Shown here one piece after another: positions 13,759-28,620 of a stretch of 64,000 nucleotides of DNA. The position numbers were made by a program, and so were the translations under genes. Origin of the DNA: Mytilisepta virgata (Eukaryota > Mollusca > Bivalvia > Mytilida > Mytilidae). The notes under the pieces are model-generated. The model was given only the letters and a program-made list of their open reading frames with translations. It was not told where the DNA came from and did no database searches. Position 1 is the first letter of the stretch, and every line of letters begins with the position of its first letter. The stretch lies in contig CM051514.1 in NCBI GenBank assembly GCA_028015205.1, forward strand, positions 1,922,001 through 1,986,000. Direction: 5' to 3'.

Positions 13759-16700
13759 TTTCATTCCGTTTGAACTTATTCATTTCATTTCATTTGAATT
13801 TATTCATCTCATTTCATTTCATTTCGTTTGAACTTATTGATTTCATTTCGTTTGAACTTATTCATTTCATTTCGTTTGAATTTATTCATTTCATTTCATC
13901 TCATTTCATTTTGTTAAAACTTATTCATTTCATTTCATTTAAAGTTCTTCATATCATTTTATTTCATTTCGTTTTAATTGATTCATTTAATTTTTTACTT
14001 TCGGTTTGAATTTGTTTATTTCATTTCGTTTGAATTTATTCATTTCATTTCATTTCATTTCATTTCGTTTTAATTTATTCATTTCATTTGCATTTATTGA
14101 TTTCATTTTGTTTGAATCTAATGATTACATTTCATTTTGTTTCAGCTTATTCATTTCATTTCGTTTCATTTCGTTTGAACCTCTTCATTTCATTTCATTT
14201 CATTTCATTTCGTTTCAAATGCTTCATTTCATTTCATTTCATTTTGTTTGAATTTATTCATCTCATTTCGTTTGAATTTATTCATTTCCTTTCATTTTAT
14301 TTCGTTTGAATCTGTTGATTCCATTTTATTTGATTTCGTTGGAACTGATTCATTTCATTTCGTTTGAATTTATTCATGTCATTTCATTTCGTTTCGTTTT
14401 AATTGATTTATTTGATTTCATTTGAATTTATTGATTTCATTTGATTTCATTTCGTTTTAATCTATTGATTTCACTTCATTTCCTTTCGTTTAAACTTATT
14501 CATTTCATTTCGTTTGAATTTATTCATTTTATTTCATTTCATTTCGCTTGAACTTATTCATTTCATTTCATTTGAATTCTTCATTTCATTTAATTTCATT
14601 TCGTTTCAATTGATTTAATTCATTTCATTTTCTTTCGTTTGAATTTATTCATTTCATTTTGTTTGATTTTATTCATTTCATTTCGTTTGAATTTATTCAT
14701 TTCATTTCATTTCATTTCGTTTGAAGTTGTTCATTTCATTTCATTTCCTTTCATTTCGTTTCAATTAATTGATTTCATTGAATTTCATTTCGTTTGAACT
14801 TATTCATTTCATTTCAATTCATTTCGTTTCAATTGATTCATTTCATTTCATTTTCTTTCGATTGAATTTATTCATTTCATTTCGTTTGATTTTATTCATT
14901 TCATTTCGTTTGAATTTATTCATTTCATTTCATTTCATTTCGTTTTAAGTTGTTCATTTCATTTCATTTCCTTTCATTTCGTTTCAGTTAATTGATTTCA
15001 TTGAATTTCATTTCGTTTGAACTTATTCATTTCATTTCAATTCATTTCGTTTCAATTGATTCATTTCATTTCATTTTATTTCGTTTGAATTTATTCATTT
15101 CATTTCAGTTGATTTTATTCATTTCATTTCATTTCATTTCGTTTTAATTTATTTATTTCATTTCATTTGAATTGATTGATTCCATTTGATTTCATTTCGT
15201 TTGAATCTTTTGATTTCATTTCATTTTGGTTCGTACGAACTTATACATTTCATTTCGTTGGAATTTATTCATTTCATTTCATTTCATTTCGTTTGAATTA
15301 ATTGATTTCATTGAATTTCATTTCGTTTGAACTTATTCATTTAATTTCGTTTGAATTTATTCATTTCATTTCATTTCGTTTGAACTGATTCATTTCATTT
15401 TGTTTGAAATTATTTCATCTCATTTCGTTTGAGTTTATTCATTTCATTTCATTTCATTTCATTTCATTTCATTTTGTTTCAATTAATTGATTTCATTGAA
15501 TTTCATTTCGTTTGAACTCATTCATTTCATTTCATTTCGTTTCAATTCATTTCGTTTCAATTGATTCATTTCATTTCATTTCATTTCGTTTGAATTTCGT
15601 CATTTCATTTCAGTTGAATTTATTCATTTCATTTCATTTCATTTCGTTTTAATTTATTTATTTCATTTAATTTGAATTGATTGATTTCATTTCGTTTGAA
15701 CTTATTCATTTAATTTCGTTTGAATTTATTCATTTCATTTCATTTCGTTTCGTTTGAACTTATTCATTTAATTTCGTTTGAATTTATTCATGTCATTTCA
15801 TTTCATTTCGTTAGAACTGATTCATTTCATTTCATTTGAATTTGTTCATTTCATTTCAGTTCAATTCGTTTCAATTGATTCATTTCATATCATATCATCT
15901 CGTTTGATTTTATTCATTTAATTTCGTTTGAATTTATTCATTTCATTTCGTTTGAATTGATTCGTTTAATTTCATTTCGTTTTAATATATTCATTTTATT
16001 TCATTTTAATTAATTGATTTCAGTTCATTTCATTTCGTTTGAATTAACTGATTTTATTTCATTTTAATTAATTGATTTCAGTTTATTTCCTTTCGTTTGC
16101 ATTAATTGATTTTATTTCATTTCATTTTGTTGAAACTTATTCATTTCATTTCGTTTGAATTGATTCATGTTATTTCATTTCATTTCGTTTTAATTTATTC
16201 ATTTCATTTCATTTGAATTTATTGATTTCATTTCATTTCATTTCGTTTAAACTTATTCATTTCATTTCGTTTGAATTATTCATGTCATTTCATTTCATTT
16301 TGTTTTAATTGATTCATTTCATTTCGTTTGAATTGATTGATTTCAGCTCACTTCATTTCCTTTGAATTAATTGCTTTCATTGAATTTCATTTCGTTTGAA
16401 CTTATTCATTTTATTTCGTTTGAATTTATTCATTTCATTTCATTTTATTTCGTTTGAACTTCTTCATTTCATTTGATTTGAATTTGTTCATTTTATTTCA
16501 TTTAATTTTGTTTTAATTGATTCATTTCATTTTGTTTGAATTTATTCATTTCGTTTCATTTAAATTTATTCATTTCATTTCATTTGAACTGATCGATTTC
16601 AGTTCATTTCATTTCGTTTCAATTAATTGATTTTATTCAATTTCATTTTGTTTGAACTTATTCATTTCATTTCGTTTAAATTTATTTAATCCATTTCATT

Positions 16701-17579
16701 TCATTTCGTTTGAACTGATTCATTTCATTTGATTTAAATTTGATCATTTTATTTCCTTTAAACTGATTGATTTAATTTAGTTTGAATTTATTCATTTAAA
16801 TTTCGTTTGAATTTATTCATTTCATTTCATTTCATTTCGTTTAAACTTATTCATTTCATTTCGTTTGAATTTATTTATGTCATTTCATTTCATTTTGTTT
16901 TAATTGATTCATTACATTTCATTTGAATTTATTGATTTCAGCTCATTTCATTTCGTTTGAATTAATTGATTTCATTGAATTTCATTTCGTTTCAACTGAT
17001 TCATTTCATTTTGTTTGAATTTATTTATTTCATTTCATTTCATTTCGTTTCAACTTATTCATTTCATATGATTTGAATTTGTTCATTTCATTTCATTTCG
17101 TTTTAATTGATTGATTTCATTTCGTTTTAATTTATTCATTTTATTTTATTTGAATTTGTTGATTTAATTTGAATTCCTTTCGTTTGAATCTATTGATTTG
17201 ATTTCATTTCATTTTGTTTGAACTTATTCATTTCATTTCGTTTCAATTTATTCATATCATTTCCTTTCTTTTCGTTTTAATTTATTTATTTTATTTCATT
17301 TGAATTCATTGATTTCATTTCAGTTCATTTCGTTTGAATCTATTGATTTCATTTCATTTCATTTCATATCGTTTCAATTGATTCATTTCATTTCATTTTC
17401 TTTCGTTTGAATTCATTCATTTCATTTCGTTTGAATTTATTCATTTCATTTCATTTCATTTCGTTTGAACCTATTCATGTCATTTGATTTGAATTTGTTC
17501 ATTTCATTTCATTTCATTTCGTTTCAATTGATTGATATCATTTCATTTCATTTCGTTTGAATTTATTCATTTCGTTTTA

Positions 17580-17600
17580 TTTTATTTATCAATAGATTAA
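17580..17600. other. Orientation switch of satellite A
   Basis: T-rich monomers end at TTTATTTAT (about 17588) and the reverse-complement form begins at once with CAATAGATTAAAACG. No spacer and no foreign sequence lie between. The two sides at the join are not a perfect palindrome, so this is an inversion breakpoint between different monomers and not a simple fold-back copy. Confidence 0.9.
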
Positions 17601-17929
17601 AACGAAATTAAATGAAATGAAATGAACAAATTCAAATCAAATGAAATGAATAAGTTCAAACGAAACGAAATAAAATGACATGAATAAATTCAAATCAAAT
17701 GAAATGAATAAGTTCAACCGAAACGAAATGAAATGCAATCAAGAGATTCAAACGAAATAAAATCAAATGAAATTAATAAATTCAAATGAAATGAAATGAA
17801 TAAATTAAAACGAAATGAAATGAAATGAAATGAACAAATTCAAATGAAATGAAATGAATAAGTTCAAACGAAATGAAATGGAATGAAATCAACAAAAACA
17901 AATGAAATGAAATGAATAAGTTCAAGCGA

Positions 17930-20900
17930 ATTAAAATGAAATAAAATGAATAAATTCAAACGAAATGAAATGAAATGAATCAATTGAAACGAAATGAAAT
18001 GAAATAAAATGAACAAATTCAAATGAAATGAAATGATATAAGTTCAAACGAGTTGAAATGAAATGAAATGAATAAATCCAAACCAAATGAAATAAATAAG
18101 TTCAACCGAAATGAGATTTAATGAAATCAATAGATTCAAACAAAATGAAATCAAATGAAATCAATCAATTAAAATGGAAGGAAATGAATAAATTAAAACG
18201 AAATGAAATGAAATGACATGAATCAATTCAAACGAAATGAAATCAATAAGTTCAAACGAAATGAAATGAAATGAAATCAATAGATTCAAACGAAATGAAA
18301 TGAAATTAAATGAATAAAATCAAATGAAATGAAATTAATAGATTAAAACGAAATGAAATGAAATGAATAAATCCAAACCAAATGAAATGAATACGTTCAA
18401 CCGAAATGAGATTTAATGAAATCAATAGATTCAAACAAAATGAAATCAAATGAAATCAATCAATTAAAATGAAAGGAAATGAATAAATTAAAACGAAATG
18501 AAATGAAATGACATAAATGAATTCAAACAAAATGAAATCAATAAGTTCAAACGAAATGAAATGAAATGAAATCAATAGATTCAAACGAAATGAAATGAAA
18601 TTAAATGAATAAAATCAAATGAAATGAAATTAATAAATTAAAACGAAATGAAATGAAATGAATAAATTCAAACGAAATGAAATGAATTGGAATGAATCAG
18701 TTGAAAAGAAAAGAAATGAAATAAAATGAACAAATTCAAATGAAATGAAATGAATCAGTTCAAACAAAATGAAATGAAATGAAATGAATAAATTCAAACG
18801 AAATGAAATGAATAAGTTCAAACGAAATGAAATTCAATGAAATCAATTCATTCAAACCAAATGAAATGAACTCAAATCAATCAATTCAAATGAAATGGAA
18901 TGAATAAATTATAATAAAATGAAATGAAATGACATGAAAAAATTCAAACGAAATGAAATGAATAAGTTCAATCGAAATGAAATGAAATGAAATCAATAGA
19001 TTCAAACGAAATGAAAATCAAATGAAATGAAATGAATAAACTAAAACGAAATGAAATGAAAAGAAATGAATAAATTCAAACGAAATGAAATTAATAGGTT
19101 CAAACGAAATGAAATCAAATGAAATCAATAAATTTAAATAAAATGAAATGAATAAATTAAAACAAAATGAAATGAAATGAAATGAATAAATTCAAACGAA
19201 ATCAAATGAACTGAAATCAATCAATTCAAATGAAATGAAATGAATAAATTAAAACAAAATGAAATGAAATGACATGAATAAATTCAAACGAAATGACATG
19301 AATAAATTCAAACTAAATGACATGAATAAGTTCAATCGAAATGAAATGAAATGAAATCAAATGAAATCAATAAATTTAAATGAAATGAAATGAATCAATT
19401 AAAACGAAATGAAATGAATAAATTCAAACGAAATGAAATTAATAAGTTGAAACGAAACTCAATGAAATGAAATCAATAGATTCAAACGAAATGAAATCAA
19501 ATGAAATCAGAAAATTCAAATGAAATGAAATCAATAAATTGAAACGAAATGAAATAAGAAAACATGAATCAATTCAAACGAAATGAAATTAATAAGTTTA
19601 AACGAAATGAAATTCAATCAAATCAATTAATTCAAACGAAATAAAGTGAACTGAAATCAATCAATTCAAATTAAATGAAATGAATAGAATCGAACAAAAT
19701 GAAATGAAATGACATAAATAAATTCAAACGAAAAGAATTGAATAAGTTCAATCGAAATGAAATCAATAGATTCAAACGAAATGAAATCAAATGAAATCAA
19801 TCAATTTAAATGAAATAAAATGAATAAATTAAAATGAAATGAAATGAAATGAAAAGAAGAAATTCAAGCGAAATCAAGTGAATGAGTTCAAACGAAATGA
19901 AATTCAATGAAATCAATTAATTTAAACGAAATAAAATGAACTGAAATCAATAAATTCAAATGAAATGAAATGAATCAATTAAAACGAAATGAAATGAAAT
20001 TAAATGAATAAATTCAAACGAAATGAAATCAATAAATTCAAACGAAATCAAATGAAATGAAATGAATAAATTCAAATAAAATGAAATTAATAAATTAAAA
20101 CGAAATGAAATGAAATGAATAAATTCAAACGAAATGAAATGAATCGGAATGAATCAATTGAAAAGAAAAGAAATGAAATGAAATGAAATGAACAAATTCA
20201 AATGAAATGAAATGAATCAGTTCAAACGAAATGAAATGAAATGAAATGAATAAATTCAAATGAAATGAAATGAATAAGTTCAAACGAAATGAAATTCAAT
20301 GAAATCAATTAATTCAAACGAAATGACATGAACTGAAATCAATCAATTCAAATGAATTGAAAAGAATAAATTAAAACAAAATGAAATGAAATCACATGAA
20401 TAAATTCAAACGAAATGAAATGAATAAGTTCAATCGAAATGAAATGAAATCAAATCAATAGATTCAAACGAAATGAAATCAAATGAAATGAAATGAAAAA
20501 ATTAAAACGAAATGAAATGAAATGAAATGAATAAATTCAAACGAAATGAAAGTAATAAGTTCAAACGAAACGAAATAAAATGAAATCTATAGATTCAAAC
20601 GAAATGATATCAAATGAAATCAATAAATTTAAATGAAATGAAATGAATAAATTAAAACAAAATGAAATGAAATGAAGTCAATCAATTCAAACGAAATGAA
20701 ATGAACTGAAATCAATCAATTCAAATGAAATGAAATGAATAAATTAAAACAAAATGAAATGAAATGACATAAATAAATTCAAACGAAATGACATGAATAA
20801 GTTCAAACGAAATGAAATCAAACGAAATCAATAGATTCAAATGAAATGAAATGAATATATTAAAACGAAATGAAATAAGAAGACATGAATCCATTCAAAC

Positions 20901-23900
20901 CAAATGAAATTAATAAGTTCAAACGAAAACAAATGACATGAAATCAATATATTCAAACGAAATGAAATCAAATGAAATCAAATGAAATCAAATGAAATCA
21001 ATAAATTCAAATGAAATGAAAGGAATAAATTAAAACGAAACGAAATGAAATGAATAAATTCAAACGAAATGAAATGAATCAGTTCAAACGAAATGAAATG
21101 AAATGAAATGAATAAATTAAAACAATATGAAATGAAATGACATGAATAAATTCAAACGAAATGAAATGAATAAGTTCAATCGAAATGAAATAAAATGAAA
21201 TCAATAGATTCAAACGAAATGAAATCAAATGAAATCAATAAATTTAAATGAAATGAAATGAATAAATTAAAACGAAATGAAATGAAATGAAATGAATGAA
21301 TTCAAACGAAATGAAATGAATAAATTCAAACGAAATTAAATGAATCAATTAAAACGAAATGAAATAAGAAGACATGAATCAATTCAAACGAAATGAAATG
21401 AATAAATTCAAACGAAATGAAACGAACTGAAATCAATCAATTCAAATGAAATGAAATGAATAAATTAAAAACAAAATGAAATGAACTGACACGAATAAAT
21501 TCAAACGAAATGAAATGAATAAGTTCAATCGGAATGAAATAAAATGAAATCAATATATTCAAACGTAATGAAATCAAATGAAATCAATAAGTTCAATCGA
21601 AATGAAATGAAATGAAATCAATATATTCAAACGTAATGAAATCAAATGAAATCAACAAGTTCAATCGAAATGAAATGAAATGAAATCAATAGATTCAAAC
21701 AAAATGTAATCAAATGAAATGAAATGAATAAATTCAAACGAAATGAAATGAATAAATTCAAACAAAATTAAATGAATCAATTAAAACGAAATGAAATAAG
21801 AAGACATAAATCCAATCAAACGAAATGAAATTATTAAGTTCAAACGAATCGAAATGAAATGAAATCTATAGATTCAAACGAAATGAAATCAAATGAAATC
21901 AATAAATTTAAATGAAATGAAATGAATAAATTAAAACAAAATGAAATGAATAAATTCAAACGAAATGAAATGAACTGAAATCAATCAATTCAAATGAAAT
22001 GAAATGAATAAATTAAAACAAAATGAAATGAAATGACTTGAATAAATTCAAACGAAATGACATGAATAAATTCAAACGAAATGACACTGAATAAGTTCAA
22101 TCGAAATGCAATGGAATGAAAGAAAATGAATAAGTTCAAACGAATAAAATGAAATAAAATGAATAAATTCAAACGAAATGAAATGAAATGAATCAATTGA
22201 AACGAAATGAAATGAAATAAAATGAACAAATTCAAATGAAATGAAATGATATAAGTTCAAACGAGTTGAAATGAAATGAAATGAATAAATCCAAACCAAA
22301 TGAAATGAATAAGTTCAACCGAAATGAGATTTAATTTAATCAATAGATTCAAACAAAATGAAATCAAATGAAATCAATCAATTAAAATGAAAGGAAATGA
22401 ATAAATTAAAACGAAATGAAATGAAATGACATGAATCAATTCAAACAAAATGAAATCAATAAGTTCAAACGAAATGAAATCAACTCAAATCAATAGATTC
22501 AAACGAAATGAAATGAAATTAAATGAATAAAATCAAATGAAATGAAATTAATAAATTAAAACGAAATGAAATGAAATGAATAAATTCAAACAAAATGAAA
22601 TGAATTGGAATGAATCAGTTGAAAAGAAAAGAAATGAAATGAAATGAAATAAAAGGAACAAATTCAAATGAAATGAAATGAATCAGTTCAAACAAAATGA
22701 AATGAAATGAAATGAATAAATTCAAACGAAATGAAATGAATAAGTTCAAACGAAATGAAATTAAATGAAATCAATTCATTCAAACGAAATGAAATCAACT
22801 GAAATCAATCAATTCAAATCAAATGGAATGAATAAATTATAATAAAATGAAATGAAATGACATGAAAAAATTCAAACGAAATGAAATGAATCAGTTCAAT
22901 CGAAATGAAATGAAATGAAATCAATAGATTCAAACGAAATGAAAATCAAATGAAATGAAATGAATCAACTAAAACGAAATGAAATGAAATGAAATGAATA
23001 AATTCAAACGAAATGAAATGAATAAATTCAAACACAATTAAATGAATCAATTAAAACGAAATGAAATAAGAAGCATGAATCAATTCAAACAAAATGAAAT
23101 TAATAAGTTCAAACGAAATCAAATCAAATGAAATCAATAAATTAAAATGAAATGATATGAATAAATTAAAACAAAATGAAATGAAATGAAATGAATAAAT
23201 TCAAACTAAATGAAATGAACTGAAATCAATCAATTCAAATGAAATGAAATGAATCAATTAAAACAAAATGAAATGAAATGACATGAATAAATTCAAACGA
23301 AATAACATGAATAAATTCAAACGAAATGACATGAATAAGTTCAATCGAAATGAAATGAAATGAAATCAATAGATTCAATGATATCAAATAAAATCAATAA
23401 ATTTAAATGAAATGAAATGAATCAATTAAAACGAAATGAAATGAAATGAAATGAATAAATTCAAACGAAATGAAATCAATAAATTCAAATGAAATGAAAT
23501 GAATAAATTAAAACGAAATGAAATCAGAAGACATGAATCAATTCAAACAAAATGAAATTAATAGGTTCAAACGAAACTAAATGAAATGAAATCAATAGAT
23601 TCAAACGAAATGAAATCAAATGAAATCAAAAAATTCAAATGAAATGGAATCAATAAATTAAAACGAAATGAAATAAGAAGACATGAATCAATTCAAACGA
23701 AATGAAATTAATAAGTTCAAACGAAATCAAATCAAATGAAATCAATCAATTTAAATGAAATGATATAAATAAATTAAAACAAAATGAAATGAAATGAAAT
23801 GAATAAATTCAAACGAAATGAAATGAACTGAAATCAATCAATTCAAATGAAATGAAATGAATAGATTCGAACAAAATGAAATGAAATGACATAAATAAAT

Positions 23901-25700
23901 TCAAACGAAATGAATTGAATAAGTTCAATCGAAATGAAATCAACAGATTCAAACAAAATGAAATCAAATGAAATCAATCAATTTAAATGAAATAAAATGA
24001 ATAAATTAAAACGAAATGAAATGAAATGAAAAGAATAAATTCAAACGAAATGAAATGAATAGATTTAAACGAAATTAAACGAATCAATTAAAACGAAATG
24101 AAATGAAAGAAAATGAACAAATTCAAATCAAATGAAATGAATAAGTTCAAACGAAATGAAATGAAATGAAATGTATAAATTCAAGCGAAATCAAGTGAAT
24201 GAGTTCAAACGAAATGAAATTCAATGAAATCAATTAATTTAAACGAAATCAAATGAACTGAAATCAATAAATTCAAATGAAATGAAATGAATAAATTAAA
24301 ACGAAATCAAATCAAATGAAATGAATAAATTCAAACGAAATGAAATCAATAAGTTCAAACGAAATGAAATCAAATCAAATCAATAGATTCAAACGAAATG
24401 AAATGAAATGAAATGAATAAATTCAAATAAAATGAAATTAATCAATTAAAACGAAATGAAATGAAATGAATAAATTCAAACGAAATGAAATGAATTGGAA
24501 TGAATCAATTGAAAAGAAAAGAAATGAAATGAAATGAAATGAAATGAAATGAAATGAACAAATTCAAATGAAATGAAATAAATCAGTTCAAACGAAATGA
24601 AATGAAATGAAATGAATAAATTCAAACGAAATGAAATGAATAAGTTCAAACAAAATGAAATTCAATGAAATCAATTAATTCAAACGAAATGAAATGAACT
24701 GAAATCAATCAATTCAAATGAAATGAAAAGAATAAATTAAAACAAAATGAAATGAAATGACATGAATAAATTCAAACGAAATGAAATGAATAAGTTCAAT
24801 CGAAATGAAATGAAATAAAATCAATAGATTCAAACGAAATGAAATCAATTGAAATGAAATGAAAAAATTAAAACGAAATGAAATGAAATGAAATGAATAA
24901 ATTCAAACGAAATGAAAGTAATAAGTTCAAACGAAACGAAATAAAATGAAATCTATAGATTCAAACGAAATGATATCAAATGAAATCAATAAATTTAAAT
25001 GAAATGAAATGAATAAATTAAAACAAAATGAAATGAAATGAAATCAATCAATTCAAACGAAATGAAATGAACTGAAATCAATCAATTCAAATGAAATGAA
25101 ATGAATAAATTAAAACAAAATGAAATGAAATGACATCAATAAATTCAAACGAAATGACATGAATAAGTTCAAACGAAATGAAATCAAATGAAATCAATAG
25201 ACTTAAATGAAATGAAATGAATCAGTTCAAACGAAATGAAATGAAATGACACGAATAAATTCAAACGAAATGAAATGAATAAGTTCAATCAGATTGAAAT
25301 GAAATGAAATCAATATATTCAAACGTAATGAAATCAAATGAAATCAACAAGTTCAATCGAAATGAAATGAAATGAAATCAATATATTCAAACGTAATGAA
25401 ATCAAATGAAATCAATCAGTTCAATCGAAATGAAATGAAATGAAATCAATAGATTCAAACGAAATGATATCAAATGAAATCAATAAATTTAATTGAAATG
25501 AAATGAATAAATTAAAACAAAATGAAATGAAATGAAATCAATCAATTCAAACGAAATCAAATGAACTGAAATCAATCAATTCAAATGAAATGAAATGAAT
25601 AAATTAAAACAAAATGAAATGAATAAATTAAAACAAAATGAAATGAAATGATAAAATAAATTCAAACGAAATGACATGAATAAGTTCAAACGAAATGAAA
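17930..25700 (-). repeat. Large duplication (about 4.2-4.4 kb offset) in inverted satellite A
   Basis: The segment from about 17930 reappears from about 22140. GATATAAGTTC is at 18035 and 22248 (offset 4213), GAATTGG at 18684 and 22602 (offset 3918), and AGTAATAAGTTC at 20551 and 24917 (offset 4366). The drop from 4213 to 3918 equals the 295-bp tandem duplication found only in the first copy. Boundaries are approximate because the monomers are alike. Confidence 0.7.
18080..18670 (-). repeat. Tandem duplication of 295 bp inside inverted satellite A
   Basis: ATCCAAACCAAATGAAAT recurs with an offset of 295 bp (AAACCA at 18080 and 18375), followed in both copies by the rare AACCGAAATGAGATTTAATG. 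The corresponding place at about 22290 has a single copy, so this duplication followed the larger one or was lost there. Confidence 0.85.
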
Positions 25701-25734
25701 TCAAATGAAATCAATAGATTCAAACGAAATGAAA

Positions 25735-26560
25735 TTAATAAGTTAAAACGAAAAGAAATGAAATAAAATCAATATATTCAAACGAAATGAAATCAAATAA
25801 AATCAATTGAAATCAATAAATTCAAATGAAATGAAAGGAATCAATTCAAACGAAATGAAATGAATAAGTTCAAACGAAATGAAATGAAATCAATAGATTC
25901 AAACAAAATGAAATCAAATGAAATCAATAAATTCAAATGAAATGAAATGAATAAATTAAAACGAAATGAAATTAATAAGTTCAAACGAAACGAAATGAAA
26001 TGAAATCAATCGATTCAAACGAAATGAAATCAAATGAAATGAAATGAATAAATTAAAGCGAAATGAAATGAAATGAAATGAAATCTATAGATTCAAACGA
26101 AATGATATCAAATGAAATCAATAAATTTAAACGAAATGAAATGAATAAATTAAAACAAAATGAAATGAAATGAAATGAATAAATTCAAACGAAATGAAAT
26201 GAACTAAAATCAATCAATTCAAATGAAATGAAATGAATGAATTAAAAAAAAATGAAATGAAATAACATGAATAAATTCAAACGAAATGAAATGAATAAGT
26301 TCAATCGAAATGAAATGAAATGAAATCAATAGATTCAATGAAATCAAATGAAAAAAAGAAAATTAAATGAAATGAAATGAATCAATTAAAAAGAAATGAA
26401 ATGAATTTGAATCAATCAATTGAAAAGAAAAGAAATGAAATGAAATGAAAGGAACAAATTCAAATCAAATGAAATGAATCAGTTCAAACGAAATGAAATG
26501 AAATAAAATGAATAAATTCAAACGAAATAAAATGAAAAAGTTCTAACGAAATGAAATTCA
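25735..26560 (-). repeat. Satellite A segment duplicated at about 31,860-32,780
   Basis: The segment shares rare variants with 31860-32780: an AAAAGAAATGAAATAAAATC stretch, the AATTAAAAAAAAATG homopolymer (near 26240 and 32460), AATAACATG, and the GAATTTGAATCAATC marker. The copies lie about 6.1-6.2 kb apart on either side of the 378-bp-unit insert, so the duplication is not simply adjacent. Confidence 0.75.
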
Positions 26561-28019
26561 ATGAAATCAATTAATTTAAACGAACTAAAATGAACTGAAA
26601 TGAATCAATTTAAATGAAAAAAAATGAATAAATTAAAACGAAATAAAATGAAATTAAATGAATAAATTCAAACGAAATTAAATGAATCAATTAAAACGAA
26701 ATGAAATGAAATAAAATGAACAAATTCAAATCAAATGAAATGAATAAGTTCAAACAAAATGAAATGAAATGAAATGAATATATTCAAGCGAAATCAAGTG
26801 AATCAATCCAAACGAAATGAAATTCAATGAAATCAATTAATTTAAACGAACTAAAATGAACTGAAATCAATAAATTCAAATGAAATAAAATGAATCAATT
26901 AAAACGAAATGAAATGAAATGACATGAATAAATTCAAACGAAATAAAATGAAATCAATAGATTCAAACGAAATGAAATCAAATGAAATCAATAAATTCAA
27001 ATGAAATGAAATGAATAAATTAAAACGAAATGAAATGAAATGACATGAATAAGTTCAAACGAGATGAATTGAAATCAAAAGATTCAAACGAAATGAAATC
27101 AAATGAAATCAATAAATTCAAATGAAATGAAATGAAAAAATTAAAACGAAATGAAATCAGAAGACATGAATCAATTCAAACGAAATGAAATTAATAAGTT
27201 CAAACGAAACGAAATGAAATGAAATCAATGGATTCAAACAAAATGAAATCAAATGAAATCAATAAATTCAAATGAAATGAAAGGAATAAATTAAAACGAA
27301 GCGAAATGAAATGAATCAATTCAAACGAAATGAAATGAAATAAAATGAATGAATTCAAATGAAATGAAATGGAATGAAATCAACAAAATCAAATGAAATG
27401 AAATGAATAAGTTCAAACGAATTGAAATGAAATGAAATGAATAAATTCAAACGAAATGAAATGAAATGAAGCAATTGAAACGAAATGAAATGAAATGAAA
27501 TGTACAAATTCAAGTGAAATGAAATGAATAGGTTCAAACGAATTGAAATGAAATGAAATCAATAAATTCAAACGAAATGAAATCAATAAGTTCAAACGAA
27601 ATGAGATTCAATGAAATCAATAGATTCAAACAAAATGAAATCAAATGAAATCAATAAATTAAAATGAAAGGAAATGAATAAAATAAAACGAAATGAAATG
27701 AAATGACATGAATCAATTCAAACGAAATGAAATCAAATGAAATCAAGAGATTCAAACGAAATGAAATGAAATTAAATGAATAAATTCAAATGAAATGAAA
27801 TTAATAAATTAAAACGAAATGAAATGAAATGAATAAATTCAAACGAAATGAAATGAATTCGAATGAATCAATTAAAAAGAAAAGAAATGAAATCAAGTCA
27901 AATGAAATGAAATGAACAAATTCAAATGAAATGAAATGAATCAGTTCAAACGAAATGAAATGAAATGAAATGAATAAATTCAAACGAAATGAAATGAATA
28001 AATTCAAACAAAATGACAA

Positions 28020-28535
28020 GAAATGACATGAATAAATTCAAACCAAATGAAATGAATATGTTCAAACGAAATGAAATGAAAAGAAATCAATAGATTCAAA
28101 CGAAATGAAATCAAATGAAATGAATAAATTCAAATGAAATGACATGAATAAATTAAAACGAAATGAAATGAAATGAAATGAAAAAATTCAAACGAAATGA
28201 AATAAATAAATTCAAATGAAATGAATTGTATAAATTTAAACGAAATTAAATGAAATGAAATGAACAAATTCAAATGAAATGAAATGAACCAGTTCAAACG
28301 AAATGAAATGAAATGAAATCAATAATTTCAAACGAAATGAAATGAATAAATTCAATCGAAATGAAATGAAATGAAATCAATAGATTCAAACGAAATGAAA
28401 TCAAATGAAACCAATAAATTTAAATGAAATGAATAAATTAAAACGAAATGAAACGAATAAATTCAAACGCAATGAAATGAAATGAAATGATTCAATTAAA
28501 ACTAAATGAAATGAAATGAAATGATTCAATTAAAA
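28020..28535 (-). repeat. Satellite A segment left of the insert, duplicated on its right
   Basis: It matches about 29807-30360 with an offset of 1784 bp, set by GAATATGTTC at 28054 and 29838. Both end in the unusual ATGATTCAATTAAAACTAA monomers. The pair flanks the 378-bp-unit insert together with about 330 bp of other satellite. Confidence 0.8.
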
Positions 28536-28620
28536 CTAATAAAGGAATAAATTGGTATTTTTGGTTGAGTACTTCTTGTTTAATATAAGTTTGGTTTTTG
28601 GTCTTCCAAAGGTTTCGGTT

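Larger units (their letters stand above)
1..17588 (+). repeat. Satellite A array, T-rich orientation
   Basis: The whole stretch is built from a monomer of about 24 bp, best written as CGTTTGAATTTATTCATTT followed by TTTCA pentamers. Extra pentamers lengthen units to 29, 34 or 39 bp. Recurrent variants alter the centre (GAACTTATTC, GAATCTATTG, TTTAATTGATTC, GAATTAATTG) and their order forms longer blocks. No other sequence interrupts it. Monomers are diverged from each other, so this is an aged array rather than a fresh expansion. Open frames of 60-84 codons occur, but they only translate the repeat (FISFHLNLF-like) and appear wherever monomer lengths stay in frame. A satellite of a eukaryotic chromosome is certain; a centromeric or heterochromatic role cannot be judged from sequence alone. 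Confidence 0.97.
17589..28553 (-). repeat. Satellite A array, inverted orientation
   Basis: This is the same satellite family as the left arm, read on the minus strand (AAATGAATAAATTCAAACG plus GAAAT pentamers on the plus strand). A marker variant, GAATTGGAATGAATCA followed by AAAAGAAAAG, recurs at about 18684, 20143, 22602 and 24490, with weaker forms at 26405 and 27855. It reveals higher-order structure. Short pure pentamer runs occur, the longest noticed near 24520-24560. No gene is present; the minus-strand frames of 60-81 codons are satellite translation. Confidence 0.96.

Noticed and set aside
17560..17620. Long perfect palindrome at the satellite A orientation switch
   Set aside because: The reverse complement of the left side does not match the right side base for base; only family-level similarity exists.
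21990..22235. Minus-strand open frames in the inverted satellite A arm (18630-33723)
   Set aside because: These are the same satellite translation on the other strand, with no independent support. The last one (33541-33723) simply runs across the junction into satellite B.
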